Positions 1-8,805 of a stretch of DNA of 64,000 bases are shown here, one piece after another. The stretch spans positions 62,001 to 126,000 of the forward strand of contig NZ_JBJIAA010000017.1 in NCBI RefSeq assembly GCF_045310695.1, read 5' to 3'. How positions within the stretch are numbered: the stretch's first letter is position 1; each line of letters opens with the position of its first letter. The notes under the pieces are model-generated. The model was not told where the DNA came from and ran no database searches. It saw only the letters and a list, made by a program, of their open reading frames with translations. This DNA is from Clostridium_S neuense (lineage in GTDB: Bacteria > Bacillota > Clostridia > Clostridiales > Clostridiaceae). The translations under genes were made by a program, and so were the position numbers.

Positions 1-320
1 GGATTTTTATAGGAAATCTTGTTCTTTAATTTTTTTATATTTAAAATTATTTATATGAATTAGAATTTAAATTTAATATCTAAAGATTAAGTAAAATAGG
101 AATTGAAGAATAAAAACACGAACAAAAAAATAAAAAAAATAAAAAATGTATGTTGTTTTTGAAATTTATCTGCTATAATATAAACTGACATTGAAAGTTG
201 TGTAAATATTTAAAGAAACAATTGCATATTTTTAATAGAAATGGTAAAATATAAAACATATATTTTTGAAATTGTGAACATTGTGTGAATAATTAATTCT
301 ATTTTTGAGGAGGAAAATTA
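1..320 (+). promoter_or_regulatory. Upstream region of nucleoside operon with extended -10 promoter
   Basis: No gene is visible here. An extended -10 element (TG-C-TATAAT) lies at 171-179, which would start transcription near 186 and leave a 5' leader of about 135 nt before the GTG start at 321. A -35 candidate TTGTTT at 153-158 is badly spaced (15 nt), so the extended -10 carries the call. I looked for a purine riboswitch in the leader and saw no matching stems or loops. A strong ribosome binding site (GAGGAGG) lies near 307-313. Confidence 0.45.
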
Positions 321-1235
321 GTGGAGGAACCAATTTTCGTAGATTATAATATTGGGTTCGATAATACTATTTTTATATTAAGTTCTATCCTTGCTAAAAA
401 TATCACTTTAGATATGATTAATATAAATATATCTAGTGATGTGAAATTAAAGGATGTTAATAATATTATTAAGTTCTTAAAATCATCTAAGAAAAATACT
501 AAGATTATATTTGGAAAAAGTAATCCTATAATGGACTTAAATAACAATGAAAAAAATTTTGATAAAAAAGCATTAGATTTAATAAAAGAATTTAATTATG
601 AAATTGAAAATTCACCTAAAATTATGCTTGATGAGCTAAAAAAGGTTAATAGAAAGGTAAGTTTTATTTCGACTGGAAGTTTAAGTAATATAGCTAGAAT
701 GTTATTAGCATGTCCGGAAATTAAAAAGAATATAAGCAAAATAATAGTTGTAGGAGGTGCAATTTATGGTGGAAATTGTACTCCTTGTGCTGAAAAGAAT
801 ATTTTCTCAGATGCTTATGCAGCAGATATTGTTTTTAATTCAGGTGTTCCTATAGTTATGTGCGGATTAGATGTAACTGAAAAAGCACTTTTAAATAATA
901 AAGAAATTGACGAAATATTACAAGGTATAAGAGCATCTAAAAATGAATATTTTACAGATTATGTTAAGGATGAATTGACTTCGTTATTTGAAAGTTTAAA
1001 ATTATCTAGTAAACCTCTTACAAATTTATGCGGCATAATGTATGCTTGCAGTCCGGACATTTTTAAATCTGACAAATGCGTGGTTTCGGTTGAAACTGGT
1101 GGAGAGTTTACATATGGATGTACCGTAGTTGATATCAATCATGTATTGCAAGAAACTAGAAATGTAGATGTTTTATATTCTTTGGATATAAAAAAATTTA
1201 GTTATATATTAAAAAACTTTTTAATCAATATGTAA
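321..1235 (+). CDS. Nucleoside hydrolase-family protein with degraded metal site
   Basis: This is a 304-residue paralogue of the next gene, of the inosine/uridine-preferring nucleoside hydrolase (IUNH) fold. The family hydrolyses nucleosides to base and ribose using a calcium ion held by an N-terminal DxDPGxDD motif. Here the motif (residues 8-15) reads D-Y-N-I-G-F-D-N: the second and last aspartates are asparagine. The C-terminal His-Asp pair of active members (H237-D238 in the neighbour) is replaced by T-N around 234-235. The fold core (VVGGAIYGGNCTPCAEKN) is retained. The protein is therefore probably not a normal hydrolase; a regulatory, binding or hetero-oligomer role is possible. GTG start with GAGGAGG upstream; first gene of a seven-gene cluster, 24 nt before the next gene. 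Confidence 0.8.
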   Translation: MEEPIFVDYNIGFDNTIFILSSILAKNITLDMININISSDVKLKDVNNIIKFLKSSKKNTKIIFGKSNPIMDLNNNEKNFDKKALDLIKEFNYEIENSPKIMLDELKKVNRKVSFISTGSLSNIARMLLACPEIKKNISKIIVVGGAIYGGNCTPCAEKNIFSDAYAADIVFNSGVPIVMCGLDVTEKALLNNKEIDEILQGIRASKNEYFTDYVKDELTSLFESLKLSSKPLTNLCGIMYACSPDIFKSDKCVVSVETGGEFTYGCTVVDINHVLQETRNVDVLYSLDIKKFSYILKNFLINM

Positions 1236-1259
1236 TTTGAATTTATGGAGAGATGAATA

Positions 1260-2177
1260 GTGAGAATACCTATTGTTATAGATACAGATCCAGGAATTGA
1301 TGATGCAGTAGCAATACTTATGGCGTTTGCGGCAGAAAATCTTGATATTAAAGCGATAACCACTGTGGTTGGAAATGTAGAACTTGAAAAAACTACTGTT
1401 AATGCTTTAAAGCTTGTTGAGTTTTCAGGACTTAATATAAAAGTTGCTAGTGGTGCTGAAAAACATATAAGAAGAGAACATTTTTCTGCAGAATGGTATC
1501 ATGGGGCTTCGGGACTTGGAAATTTGAAATTTCCAGATCCACATATAAAGGTTTGTGATAAGAATGCTTACGACACTATATATGAAGAAGCATGTAAGTA
1601 TTCCGGAGAGTTGAGGCTTGTATGCCTTGGACCACTTACTAATATTGCTTCAACTATATTAATTTACCCTGATATAGTTGATAAAATACATAGTATTACC
1701 ATTATGGGAGGGGCAATAAACGGTGGAAATGATACACCAGCGGCAGAATTTAATATGTATGCTGATCCAGAGGCTGCAAGAATTGTTTTTGAATCCAAGG
1801 TGCCAGTTACTATGATTGGCTTAGATGTTACTAATAGAGCTTTATTATATAAAGATGATATTGATGAAATAGGTAGAGGAAACAATAAAATGGCAAAATT
1901 AGTAGCAAAATTAGCTACTAAAATATATGAAAATTGCAAAGCACTGAAGGTGGAAGGTGCTGCAATGCATGATCCATTTGCTATGGGGTATGTAATTGAC
2001 AACAGCATTATGAAATATAAAAGTTTTCATGTAGATGTTGAAACAAGTAGCGACCTAACTAGAGGAAAGACTATCGTAGACGTAAATAACCTACTTAATA
2101 AGCCCGCAAATGTTAATGTAGGCATAGACCTAGATAGAGATAAATTTGTTTCAATGTTAAAAAAACTTTTTATATAA
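1260..2177 (+). CDS. Inosine/uridine-preferring nucleoside hydrolase
   Basis: This 305-residue cytoplasmic enzyme is expected to cleave the N-glycosidic bond of imported nucleosides. The calcium-binding DTDPGIDDA motif is at residues 8-16, the family glycine-rich segment MGGAINGGNDTPAAEFN is in the middle, and the catalytic MHDP motif has H237 and D238. All key ligands missing from the upstream paralogue are present here. Its length is normal for the family. GTG start with a GGAGAG ribosome site. It lies between the degenerate paralogue and a nucleoside-type binding lipoprotein, which supports a nucleoside salvage role. The exact substrate (purine, pyrimidine or both) cannot be read from sequence. 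Confidence 0.93.
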   Translation: MRIPIVIDTDPGIDDAVAILMAFAAENLDIKAITTVVGNVELEKTTVNALKLVEFSGLNIKVASGAEKHIRREHFSAEWYHGASGLGNLKFPDPHIKVCDKNAYDTIYEEACKYSGELRLVCLGPLTNIASTILIYPDIVDKIHSITIMGGAINGGNDTPAAEFNMYADPEAARIVFESKVPVTMIGLDVTNRALLYKDDIDEIGRGNNKMAKLVAKLATKIYENCKALKVEGAAMHDPFAMGYVIDNSIMKYKSFHVDVETSSDLTRGKTIVDVNNLLNKPANVNVGIDLDRDKFVSMLKKLFI

Positions 2178-2207
2178 ATTAAATTTAATTTTATCGGAGG
2201 TAATAAA

Positions 2208-3269
2208 ATGTTTAAAAAAGCAGCAGCTATAGTTTTGTCATTAGCTTTAGTGTCAAGTTTAATGGTTGGATGTGGAGCTAGCAGTGCTTCTAAAGATGGT
2301 GCTACTACTTCAAAGAAGGTTAAAGTTGGATTAACTACTAGTGAAGGTGGATTAAATGATAAATCCTTTAACCAATCAGCTAACACAGGAATAGAAAGAG
2401 CTAAAAACGAATTAGGCTTAGACTATAAGGCAGTAGAATCAATGAAAAAAGATGATTTTCAGCCAAATCTTCAGGCATTAATTAGTAATAATTCAGATCT
2501 TATTTTTGGTATTGGATTCCAAATGGGAGATGATTTAGATGCTATAGCTAAAAAGAATCCTAACAAGAAATTTGCAATAGTTGATACAGTTGTAAACGAA
2601 AAAAATGTAGTTTCACTTGTATTTAAAGAGCAAGAAGGTTCATTTTTAATGGGAGTTATTGCTGGAAAAATGACAAAATCAAATAAGATAGGTTTTGTTG
2701 GTGGAATGAATATTGATTCAATAAATAAATTTGCTGCTGGATATATCGCAGGAGCAAGAACTGTAAATCCTAAAATACAAGTAGAAGAGAAGTATGTAAA
2801 TAGTTATACAGATACTAATATGGCTGAAGAAATAGCTAAGACTTTGTACAATGATGGTTGTGATATTGTTTATCATGCAGCTGGAGGTAGTGGTGTTGGA
2901 GTTTTCAAGGCAGCAAAGGAAATGACTTCACAAAGTAAACAACTATGGGCAATTGGAGTTGACATGGATCAGGCCGAAACAGTTCCTCAGTATGCAGATG
3001 TAATACTTACAAGCATGGTAAAGAGAGTTGATAATGCTACATACCAAGTTGTAAAAGATCTTACTAAAGGAAAATTCCAAGGTGGAAAAGCAGAATATTT
3101 TGGTCTTAAAGAAAATGGAGTTGATATAGCACCTTCTTCAAAGAAACATGTACCTAGTGATATATTAACTTTAGTTGACAAATACAAAGATGCAATAAAA
3201 AATGGAAAGATAAAAGTTCCAGATACAATCAAAGATGCTAATGCATTTAAGGGCGAAGAATTAAAATAA
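2208..3269 (+). CDS. BMP-family nucleoside-binding lipoprotein
   Basis: The 353-residue protein has a lipoprotein signal peptide with lipobox MVGC (cysteine about residue 22), a Ser/Thr/Lys linker, then a basic membrane protein (Med/BmpA/PnrA) domain beginning VKVGLTTSEGGLNDKSFNQ. Members are the extracytoplasmic substrate-binding subunits of nucleoside ABC importers. The downstream genes supply the ATPase and two permeases. ATG start with GGAGG. A hairpin terminator directly after this gene probably raises its expression relative to the membrane subunits, as is common for binding proteins. Confidence 0.93.
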   Translation: MFKKAAAIVLSLALVSSLMVGCGASSASKDGATTSKKVKVGLTTSEGGLNDKSFNQSANTGIERAKNELGLDYKAVESMKKDDFQPNLQALISNNSDLIFGIGFQMGDDLDAIAKKNPNKKFAIVDTVVNEKNVVSLVFKEQEGSFLMGVIAGKMTKSNKIGFVGGMNIDSINKFAAGYIAGARTVNPKIQVEEKYVNSYTDTNMAEEIAKTLYNDGCDIVYHAAGGSGVGVFKAAKEMTSQSKQLWAIGVDMDQAETVPQYADVILTSMVKRVDNATYQVVKDLTKGKFQGGKAEYFGLKENGVDIAPSSKKHVPSDILTLVDKYKDAIKNGKIKVPDTIKDANAFKGEELK

Positions 3270-3295
3270 ATTGAATTTACTTTGTTTATTATAAA

Positions 3296-3340
3296 TATCA
3301 TTGATTCTTTTAAATTTTAAAAGAATCAATGATTTTATAA
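3296..3340 (+). terminator. Intra-operon hairpin terminator
   Basis: A near-perfect inverted repeat (arms about 3297-3312 and 3318-3333, ATCATTGATTCTTTTA and its complement) is followed by a T-rich stretch. It sits between the binding-protein and ATPase genes, so it probably acts as a partial terminator or 3' stabiliser rather than the operon end. Confidence 0.7.
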
Positions 3341-3372
3341 TATATTAAAAAGTTCTTTTAGGAGGACAAGTA

Positions 3373-4887
3373 ATGAAAAAAATTATAGAAATGAAAGAAA
3401 TAACAAAAATATTTCCTGGAATCATTGCCAATAATAAAGTTAATTTTGATTTACTTCAAGGAGAAACCCATGTACTTTTGGGAGAAAATGGTGCTGGAAA
3501 AACTACACTTATGAATGTACTATACGGTTTATATCAGCCAGAAAGTGGAGAAATATGCATAAGTGGTGTAAGTACGAAAATTAATACTCCTCATGCTGCA
3601 ATTAAACTTGGAATAGGAATGGTTCATCAGCATTTTATGCTAATAAATAATTTTACTGTCGCTGAAAATATTATTTTAGGTATGGAGCCTAAAAAAGGAT
3701 TAAAAATAGACATGAAATCAGCTATTCTTGAAGTTGAAAAACTATCCAAAACATATGGGTTTAATGTAAGTGCGAATGACAAAATAGAAGATTTATCTGT
3801 GGGACAACAGCAGAAAGTTGAAATTTTAAAGGCGCTTTATAGAAAAGCGAAAGTACTGATATTAGATGAGCCTACAGCTGTTTTGACACCTCAAGAAATA
3901 GAAGAACTTGCAAATATAATTAGTATGCTTAAAAAAGAGGGCAAATCTTTCATTCTTATAACCCATAAGCTTAAAGAAGTTATGAGTATGAGTGATAGAA
4001 TAACAATAATTAGGCGTGGAGAGGTTGTTAAAACTTTAAATACTAAAGATACTAATATAGATGAACTTGCAGAAATGATGGTCGGTAGAAAAGTTAATCT
4101 TAAAGTAAATAAAAGCAGTAAAGAGCCTGGACAGGCTATACTTGAAATAAATAAGCTTAATGCCGAAGATGAAAGAGGAGTAAAGGTTGTTAAAGATGTG
4201 GATTTAACGGTTAAAAGTGGTGAAATATTTGGCATAGCTGGTGTAGATGGCAACGGGCAAAGTGAACTGATTGATATTTTAACTGGACTTAGAAAGGCGC
4301 AAAGCGGAAGCATAAAGCTAAATGGTAAGGAAATGGTTGGAAGAAGCACAAAAGAAATAATGAATGAAGGTGTAGGCCATATTCCGGAAGACAGACATAA
4401 GAGAGGTTTAGTTTTAAAGTTTTCTCTATTTGAAAATAGTATCTTAGGACTACAAAACAAAAAAGTTTTTAAAAATAAATTCTTTCTAAACTATAAAAAA
4501 ATAAAAGAACATTGCAGAAGTTTAATAAAACAATTTGATGTAAGAACTCCTAGTGAGGAGGTAACAGCAGCATCTCTATCTGGTGGAAATCAGCAAAAAT
4601 TAATTATTGCCAGGGAAATTTTTAAACAGCCATCCCTTTTAATAGCAGCTCAACCTACGCGCGGACTGGATGTTGGAGCTATAGAATATATCCATAAACA
4701 GTTAGTTTCTGAGAGAGAAAATGGAAAAGCAGTACTACTTGTTTCACTTGAACTGGATGAAATTTTGAGTTTATCTGATAGAATAGGTGTTATGTATGAT
4801 GGTAAAATTGTAGCAGTACTAGAAAACAAGGGCGTAGATGAAAAGACATTGGGAATTTTAATGGCTGGCGGAAGTATTAATAATTAA
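3373..4887 (+). CDS. Nucleoside ABC importer ATPase, two fused ATPase domains
   Basis: The 504-residue protein contains two tandem ABC ATPase domains, as in sugar and nucleoside (NupO/YufO) importers. Domain 1 has Walker A GENGAGKTT, signature LSVGQQQK and Walker B ILDEPTAVLTP. Domain 2 has a degenerate Walker A (GVDGNGQSE), signature LSGGNQQK and AAQPTRGLD in place of the usual Walker B, the asymmetry normal for this family. It powers uptake with the two permeases that follow. ATG start with AGGAGG; 17 nt to the next gene. Confidence 0.94.
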   Translation: MKKIIEMKEITKIFPGIIANNKVNFDLLQGETHVLLGENGAGKTTLMNVLYGLYQPESGEICISGVSTKINTPHAAIKLGIGMVHQHFMLINNFTVAENIILGMEPKKGLKIDMKSAILEVEKLSKTYGFNVSANDKIEDLSVGQQQKVEILKALYRKAKVLILDEPTAVLTPQEIEELANIISMLKKEGKSFILITHKLKEVMSMSDRITIIRRGEVVKTLNTKDTNIDELAEMMVGRKVNLKVNKSSKEPGQAILEINKLNAEDERGVKVVKDVDLTVKSGEIFGIAGVDGNGQSELIDILTGLRKAQSGSIKLNGKEMVGRSTKEIMNEGVGHIPEDRHKRGLVLKFSLFENSILGLQNKKVFKNKFFLNYKKIKEHCRSLIKQFDVRTPSEEVTAASLSGGNQQKLIIAREIFKQPSLLIAAQPTRGLDVGAIEYIHKQLVSERENGKAVLLVSLELDEILSLSDRIGVMYDGKIVAVLENKGVDEKTLGILMAGGSINN

Positions 4888-4904
4888 ATAGGAGTTGAAT
4901 ACAT

Positions 4905-6002
4905 TTGAGTGAGATTGATGTTAAAAGTAAAATAAAAAATTCAAAAATAAAAGATAGTTTAAATGCATTATTATTTCCACTTATTTCAGTATTTCTTTCA
5001 TTATTTATAGCTGTTTTTTTTGTAATGTGGGCAAAAAAGTATTCAATAACAGATTATTTTACTGCACTATCTGATTTAATGTCTATTATTGTATCATCAA
5101 GTTTTGGAAGTATGCAGCAGATACTTGATACCTCTGTTTATGTTGTACCACTAATTTTCACAGGACTTGCTAATGCTATAGCAAATAGATGTGGATTATT
5201 TAATATTGGAGCAGAAGGTCAGTTTACAATGGGGTTTCTTGCTGCTTCTCTCATTGGACTAATACCTGGCTTAAGTGTATGGGTGCATATACCACTTATT
5301 ATAATAGGCGGACTACTAATTGGAGGATTATGGGCTTCTCTTCCAGGATACTTAAAGGCTAAGTTTGGAATAAACGAAGTTATCAATACTATAATGATGA
5401 ATTACATAGCAATGTATGTTGTAAATATGGTTATAATGGAAACACATTTTGGAGTAAAAAATAAAGCATGTACTCCTATAATACAGGAAAGTGCTCAACT
5501 ATTTAGATTTATTTCTGACAGTAGAGCTAATATTGGAATTATATTTGCTTTAATAGCTGTAGTGTTAGTATATCTTTTGATGTCTAAAACTACTTTAGGT
5601 TATGAAATACGAGCAGTTGGAATTAATCCTTTTGCAGCAGAGTATGGTGGAATAAATATAAAAAGCAAGATGATTTTAGCTATGTTTATTTCAGGTGCAG
5701 TTTCTGGAATTGGTGGAGCACTGCATTTAGCAGGAACAATGTATCAAAGTAATACTATGACAAGTTTTATAGGATATGGATTTGATGGTATTGCGGTTGC
5801 TCTTCTTGCAAAGAATAATCCTATAGGATGTATACCAGCAGCTATTTTGTTTGGGGTACTTGAAAATAGTTCAAGAATACTTCAACTTAATAATATACCT
5901 AAAGAAGTTGTATCTTTAATTGAAGCTATAATAATAATATTTGTTTCAACTGACTATATTTTAAAGTACATAAAAAGGAAAAAGGAAATAAAAGGGGTGT
6001 AG
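4905..6002 (+). CDS. Nucleoside ABC importer permease 1
   Basis: The 365-residue membrane protein belongs to the BPD_transp_2 family, with about ten hydrophobic segments, the motif GLANAIANRCGLFNIGAEGQ and a characteristic GAVSGIGGA loop. It is the NupP/YufP type of subunit and should form the membrane channel with the next protein. TTG start at 4905 with AGGAG; only 3 nt separate it from the next gene. Confidence 0.92.
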   Translation: MSEIDVKSKIKNSKIKDSLNALLFPLISVFLSLFIAVFFVMWAKKYSITDYFTALSDLMSIIVSSSFGSMQQILDTSVYVVPLIFTGLANAIANRCGLFNIGAEGQFTMGFLAASLIGLIPGLSVWVHIPLIIIGGLLIGGLWASLPGYLKAKFGINEVINTIMMNYIAMYVVNMVIMETHFGVKNKACTPIIQESAQLFRFISDSRANIGIIFALIAVVLVYLLMSKTTLGYEIRAVGINPFAAEYGGINIKSKMILAMFISGAVSGIGGALHLAGTMYQSNTMTSFIGYGFDGIAVALLAKNNPIGCIPAAILFGVLENSSRILQLNNIPKEVVSLIEAIIIIFVSTDYILKYIKRKKEIKGV

Positions 6003-6005
6003 AAG

Positions 6006-6938
6006 GTGAAGGATATAAATTTTATAATTTCAATAATAGATTCTACTTTAAGAATGGCAGCTCCTTTGATATTTGCTGCAATAGGCGGTGTTTTTTCTGA
6101 GAGATCTGGTGTGGCAAATATAGGAATTGAAGGTATGATGATTATGGGAGCTTTCTTTTCTGTATTAGGCACGTATTATACAGGAAGTACTATAGCTGGA
6201 ATATTATTTGCAATTTTAGCAGGAGCAGCTACATCTGCATTGCTTGCATTTTTAAGTATACATTTAAAATCGGATCAAATAATTGTTGGTACTGCAATTA
6301 ATATATTTGCAGCAGCATTTACAAGTTTTATGATTTTTAAAGTGTTTAAGATTGGTGGACAAACTGAAATAGTTAAAGGTATTTCATTTAATGTACCAAA
6401 AGTTATAGCTAATATTCCTATACTTGGTAAGTTTGTAGGTGGACTTAATTGGTTTATTATAGCAGCTTTTATACTTGTAGTAGTTGCAAACTTTATAATT
6501 TTTAAAACTCCGCTTGGACTTAGAATAAGAGCAGTTGGCGAAAAGCCTATAGCAGCCGATACTATGGGAATAAGCGTTTATAAAATAAGATATCTGTGTG
6601 TAATAATATCTGGGGCGCTTGCAGGAATAGGAGGGTCTTGTTTAACCTTAGGAATGACTCCTATATTTAAAGAAGGTATGGTATCTGGGCGTGGTTTTAT
6701 AGCTCTTGCAGCACTTATATTTGGAAACTGGAAGCCATATCCTACAATGATTGCGTGTATTATATTTGCACTAGGAAATGCACTTCAGATAAATGCACAG
6801 GGACTTGCATGGCACATTCCAAATGAGTTATATGCTATGTTCCCTTATATATTAACAATGCTTGCACTTGCAGGATTTGTTGGCAAAACTGTGGCACCAG
6901 CGGCTGACGGTGTGCCTTATGAAAAAGGACAGAGATAA
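6006..6938 (+). CDS. Nucleoside ABC importer permease 2
   Basis: The 310-residue second channel subunit (NupQ/YufQ type) has the diagnostic segment FSERSGVANIGIEGMMI near the N terminus, SGALAGIGGS later, and eight or more hydrophobic helices. GTG start; translation is probably coupled to the upstream gene. It ends the nucleoside import and hydrolysis operon. Confidence 0.92.
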   Translation: MKDINFIISIIDSTLRMAAPLIFAAIGGVFSERSGVANIGIEGMMIMGAFFSVLGTYYTGSTIAGILFAILAGAATSALLAFLSIHLKSDQIIVGTAINIFAAAFTSFMIFKVFKIGGQTEIVKGISFNVPKVIANIPILGKFVGGLNWFIIAAFILVVVANFIIFKTPLGLRIRAVGEKPIAADTMGISVYKIRYLCVIISGALAGIGGSCLTLGMTPIFKEGMVSGRGFIALAALIFGNWKPYPTMIACIIFALGNALQINAQGLAWHIPNELYAMFPYILTMLALAGFVGKTVAPAADGVPYEKGQR

Positions 6939-7009
6939 AATTTATTCATGTATATTCCCTTTTATATCTAAATATAATGTATGGAAGTTATTTAGAGAGG
7001 AGAATATAC

Positions 7010-7660
7010 ATGATTTTTTTTAGAAATCCATATAAAAATAATAGAATGAGAGCTTTAGAAAGTGTAACGATTATAAAACAAAAACTTACTCCGGAAAAAT
7101 TCGATATAGAATATCCATTTATTCAGAACGATAATAGTGACAAAGTTATATCAAAAATAAATAATAATATTATAGATGAAGTGAGTAAACTCTTCAGAAG
7201 TCAAGTTTTACTTCCAGAAGAAGTGGACTTTAATGAAATATTTGGTACCTATGAAATTATGCTAAATAATGATGATATTTTAAGTATTTTATTTAGCATG
7301 TACACTTATGTTAATAAAGCAGCTCATGGAGTTACAGCCTATTCATCTTTAACAGTAAACACAAAAACTGGACAGCTATATTCCTTTAATGATTTGTTTA
7401 ATCCTAAAATGAATTATATACCTATAATCAATGAGATATCTAAGCAGTATATTAAGGATAATAATATTCCGCTTATAAATGAATATAATGGAATTACAAA
7501 AGATCAGCAGTTTTATTTAACTGAAGATAAGCTTGTGATTTACTATCAGCCTTATGAATATACTCCGGGCTATTATGGTATTTTTAAAATAGAAATTCCT
7601 TATGATAAAATTAAAAATCTTATAACTCCATTAAGTCCCATTAGTAAACTTATGGTATAA
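7010..7660 (+). CDS. DUF3298-type protein (RsiV-like C-terminal domain)
   Basis: The 216-residue protein lacks an obvious signal peptide or membrane helix. The C-terminal half (YSSLTVNTKTGQLYSFNDLF, then YLTEDKLVIYYQPYEYTPGYYG) matches the DUF4163/DUF3298 domains found in RsiV-like anti-sigma factors and secreted clostridial proteins. The ATG at 7010 is preferred because GAGAGGAG lies at 6994-7001; an in-frame ATG at 6977 has no such site. No anti-sigma segment or sigma gene is nearby, so its job is unknown. It may be transcribed separately from the nucleoside operon. Confidence 0.7.
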   Translation: MIFFRNPYKNNRMRALESVTIIKQKLTPEKFDIEYPFIQNDNSDKVISKINNNIIDEVSKLFRSQVLLPEEVDFNEIFGTYEIMLNNDDILSILFSMYTYVNKAAHGVTAYSSLTVNTKTGQLYSFNDLFNPKMNYIPIINEISKQYIKDNNIPLINEYNGITKDQQFYLTEDKLVIYYQPYEYTPGYYGIFKIEIPYDKIKNLITPLSPISKLMV

Positions 7661-7677
7661 TTAATAAATATTGCGGA

Positions 7678-7925
7678 GTAATAATGCTTCGTCGCGTTAA
7701 AAAAATCCTATAAATCTAAGGTTCCAAAACTGTAAAATCCTAAGATATTTCAATAACTCGCTGAAAAAATGCTCAAACAGATTGAAATATCTAAGCATTT
7801 TACAGTTTTGGAACCAAGATTTATTAGAATTTTTTTAAATCGTTCCTTCAGCATTGTTACTTCGCTCCTACGGTAGTGCAAGGAAAAAATTCCTCCGTAC
7901 CTACGGAATTTTAGATGTAAACTGT
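7678..7925. repeat. Large palindromic intergenic repeat, copy 1
   Basis: A roughly 60-bp imperfect inverted repeat (arms about 7697-7755 and 7780-7840; core GGTTCCAAAACTGTAAAAT and its complement) forms one long hairpin. Next to it, 7860-7913 holds a second element containing TTCCTCCGTACCTACGGAA, which recurs almost identically but inverted at 16253-16304. The rest of the 7661-8019 gap shows nothing else. It resembles non-coding repetitive elements such as MITE or REP families. Confidence 0.7.
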
Positions 7926-8019
7926 GCATTGATTTATTTCACAATATTTAAAAATTACGGCTTAATATCTTTAGTGTGACAAATTTGTTTACTACGATTT
8001 AAGCAAAAGAGGGGTTCCT

Positions 8020-8721
8020 GTGGACAAAAACATAAAAATACTTATAGCAGAAGATGATGTTTATATAAATGACATGCTTAAAAAACTTCTTTCTAAAGAT
8101 GGATATAATGTGGTACAAGCCTATTCTGGAACTGAAGCTATAATGCAAATTGATGCAAGTGAATTTCACCTTGTAATCCTTGATCTTATGCTTCCTGGTA
8201 TCACAGGAGAAGAAGTGCTTAAAAAAATAAGAGAATCAAAGCAAATGCCCATAATTGTAATTTCGGCTAAAATAGAAAATAAAAATAAAATTGAGCTTCT
8301 TAGGATGGGGGCAGATGATTATATAACAAAACCATTTGATATAGAAGAGGTATCTGCAAGAATTTATTCTAATCTTAGAAGGTATGTAAAATTTCAAAAT
8401 AACAGTGTTGGAAATGAAAAGATTATGTATAAAGATATTATTTTAAATACGGAAACTAAAGAGGTTTATGTAAATAATAAAGAAGTAACTCTTACAGCAA
8501 GAGAATTTAAAATACTAGAACTTTTTTTAACTCATCCTAAAAAAGTGTTTAGCAAAGCAAACTTGTTTGAAAGTATATGGGAAGATGAGTATATGGGTGA
8601 TGATAATACGGTTAATGTTCATATGAGTAATATTAGAAATAAACTTCATAAAGCTAATCCTTATGAAGAGTACATAGAAACTATATGGGGAATGGGATAT
8701 AAGCTTAAAGGAACAACTTAA
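8020..8721 (+). CDS. OmpR-family response regulator
   Basis: The 233-residue regulator has an N-terminal receiver domain (acidic pocket at residues 11-13, phospho-acceptor D55 in LVILDLMLPG, conserved TKPF lysine) and a C-terminal winged-helix DNA-binding domain ending YIETIWGMGYKLKG. GTG start with AGAGGGG. It is the first gene of a regulator, ABC exporter, kinase group, the arrangement typical of bacitracin or lantibiotic sensing and resistance modules. The kinase partner is probably the gene at 10490. Confidence 0.92.
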   Translation: MDKNIKILIAEDDVYINDMLKKLLSKDGYNVVQAYSGTEAIMQIDASEFHLVILDLMLPGITGEEVLKKIRESKQMPIIVISAKIENKNKIELLRMGADDYITKPFDIEEVSARIYSNLRRYVKFQNNSVGNEKIMYKDIILNTETKEVYVNNKEVTLTAREFKILELFLTHPKKVFSKANLFESIWEDEYMGDDNTVNVHMSNIRNKLHKANPYEEYIETIWGMGYKLKGTT

Positions 8722-8752
8722 GATTTTCTTAAGGATTTCTTTAAGTTTTTTT
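8717..8752 (+). promoter_or_regulatory. Tandem CTTAAG-type repeats before ABC exporter
   Basis: Three TTAAG boxes (CTTAAG 8717-8722, CTTAAG 8728-8733, TTTAAG 8740-8745) have 11-12 nt spacing and are followed by a T run. Direct repeats at one helical turn are typical OmpR-family binding sites, and this lies between the regulator and its likely target ABC genes. The second and third boxes can also pair as a short hairpin with a T tail, so a terminator is the alternative. Confidence 0.4.
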
Positions 8753-8805
8753 ATTTGTTACTTTTTAAGATGGATATATAAAATATTTACTGAGGGGAGA
8801 AGAAT

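Noticed and set aside
1..320. Purine riboswitch before the nucleoside operon
   Set aside because: Expected by function, but the conserved loop and core bases are absent; the leader is plain A+T-rich sequence.
3891..4460. 189-codon open frame on the minus strand
   Set aside because: It lies opposite the ABC ATPase gene, with low-complexity Ser/Leu/Ile translation and no ribosome site; it is a shadow of the real gene.
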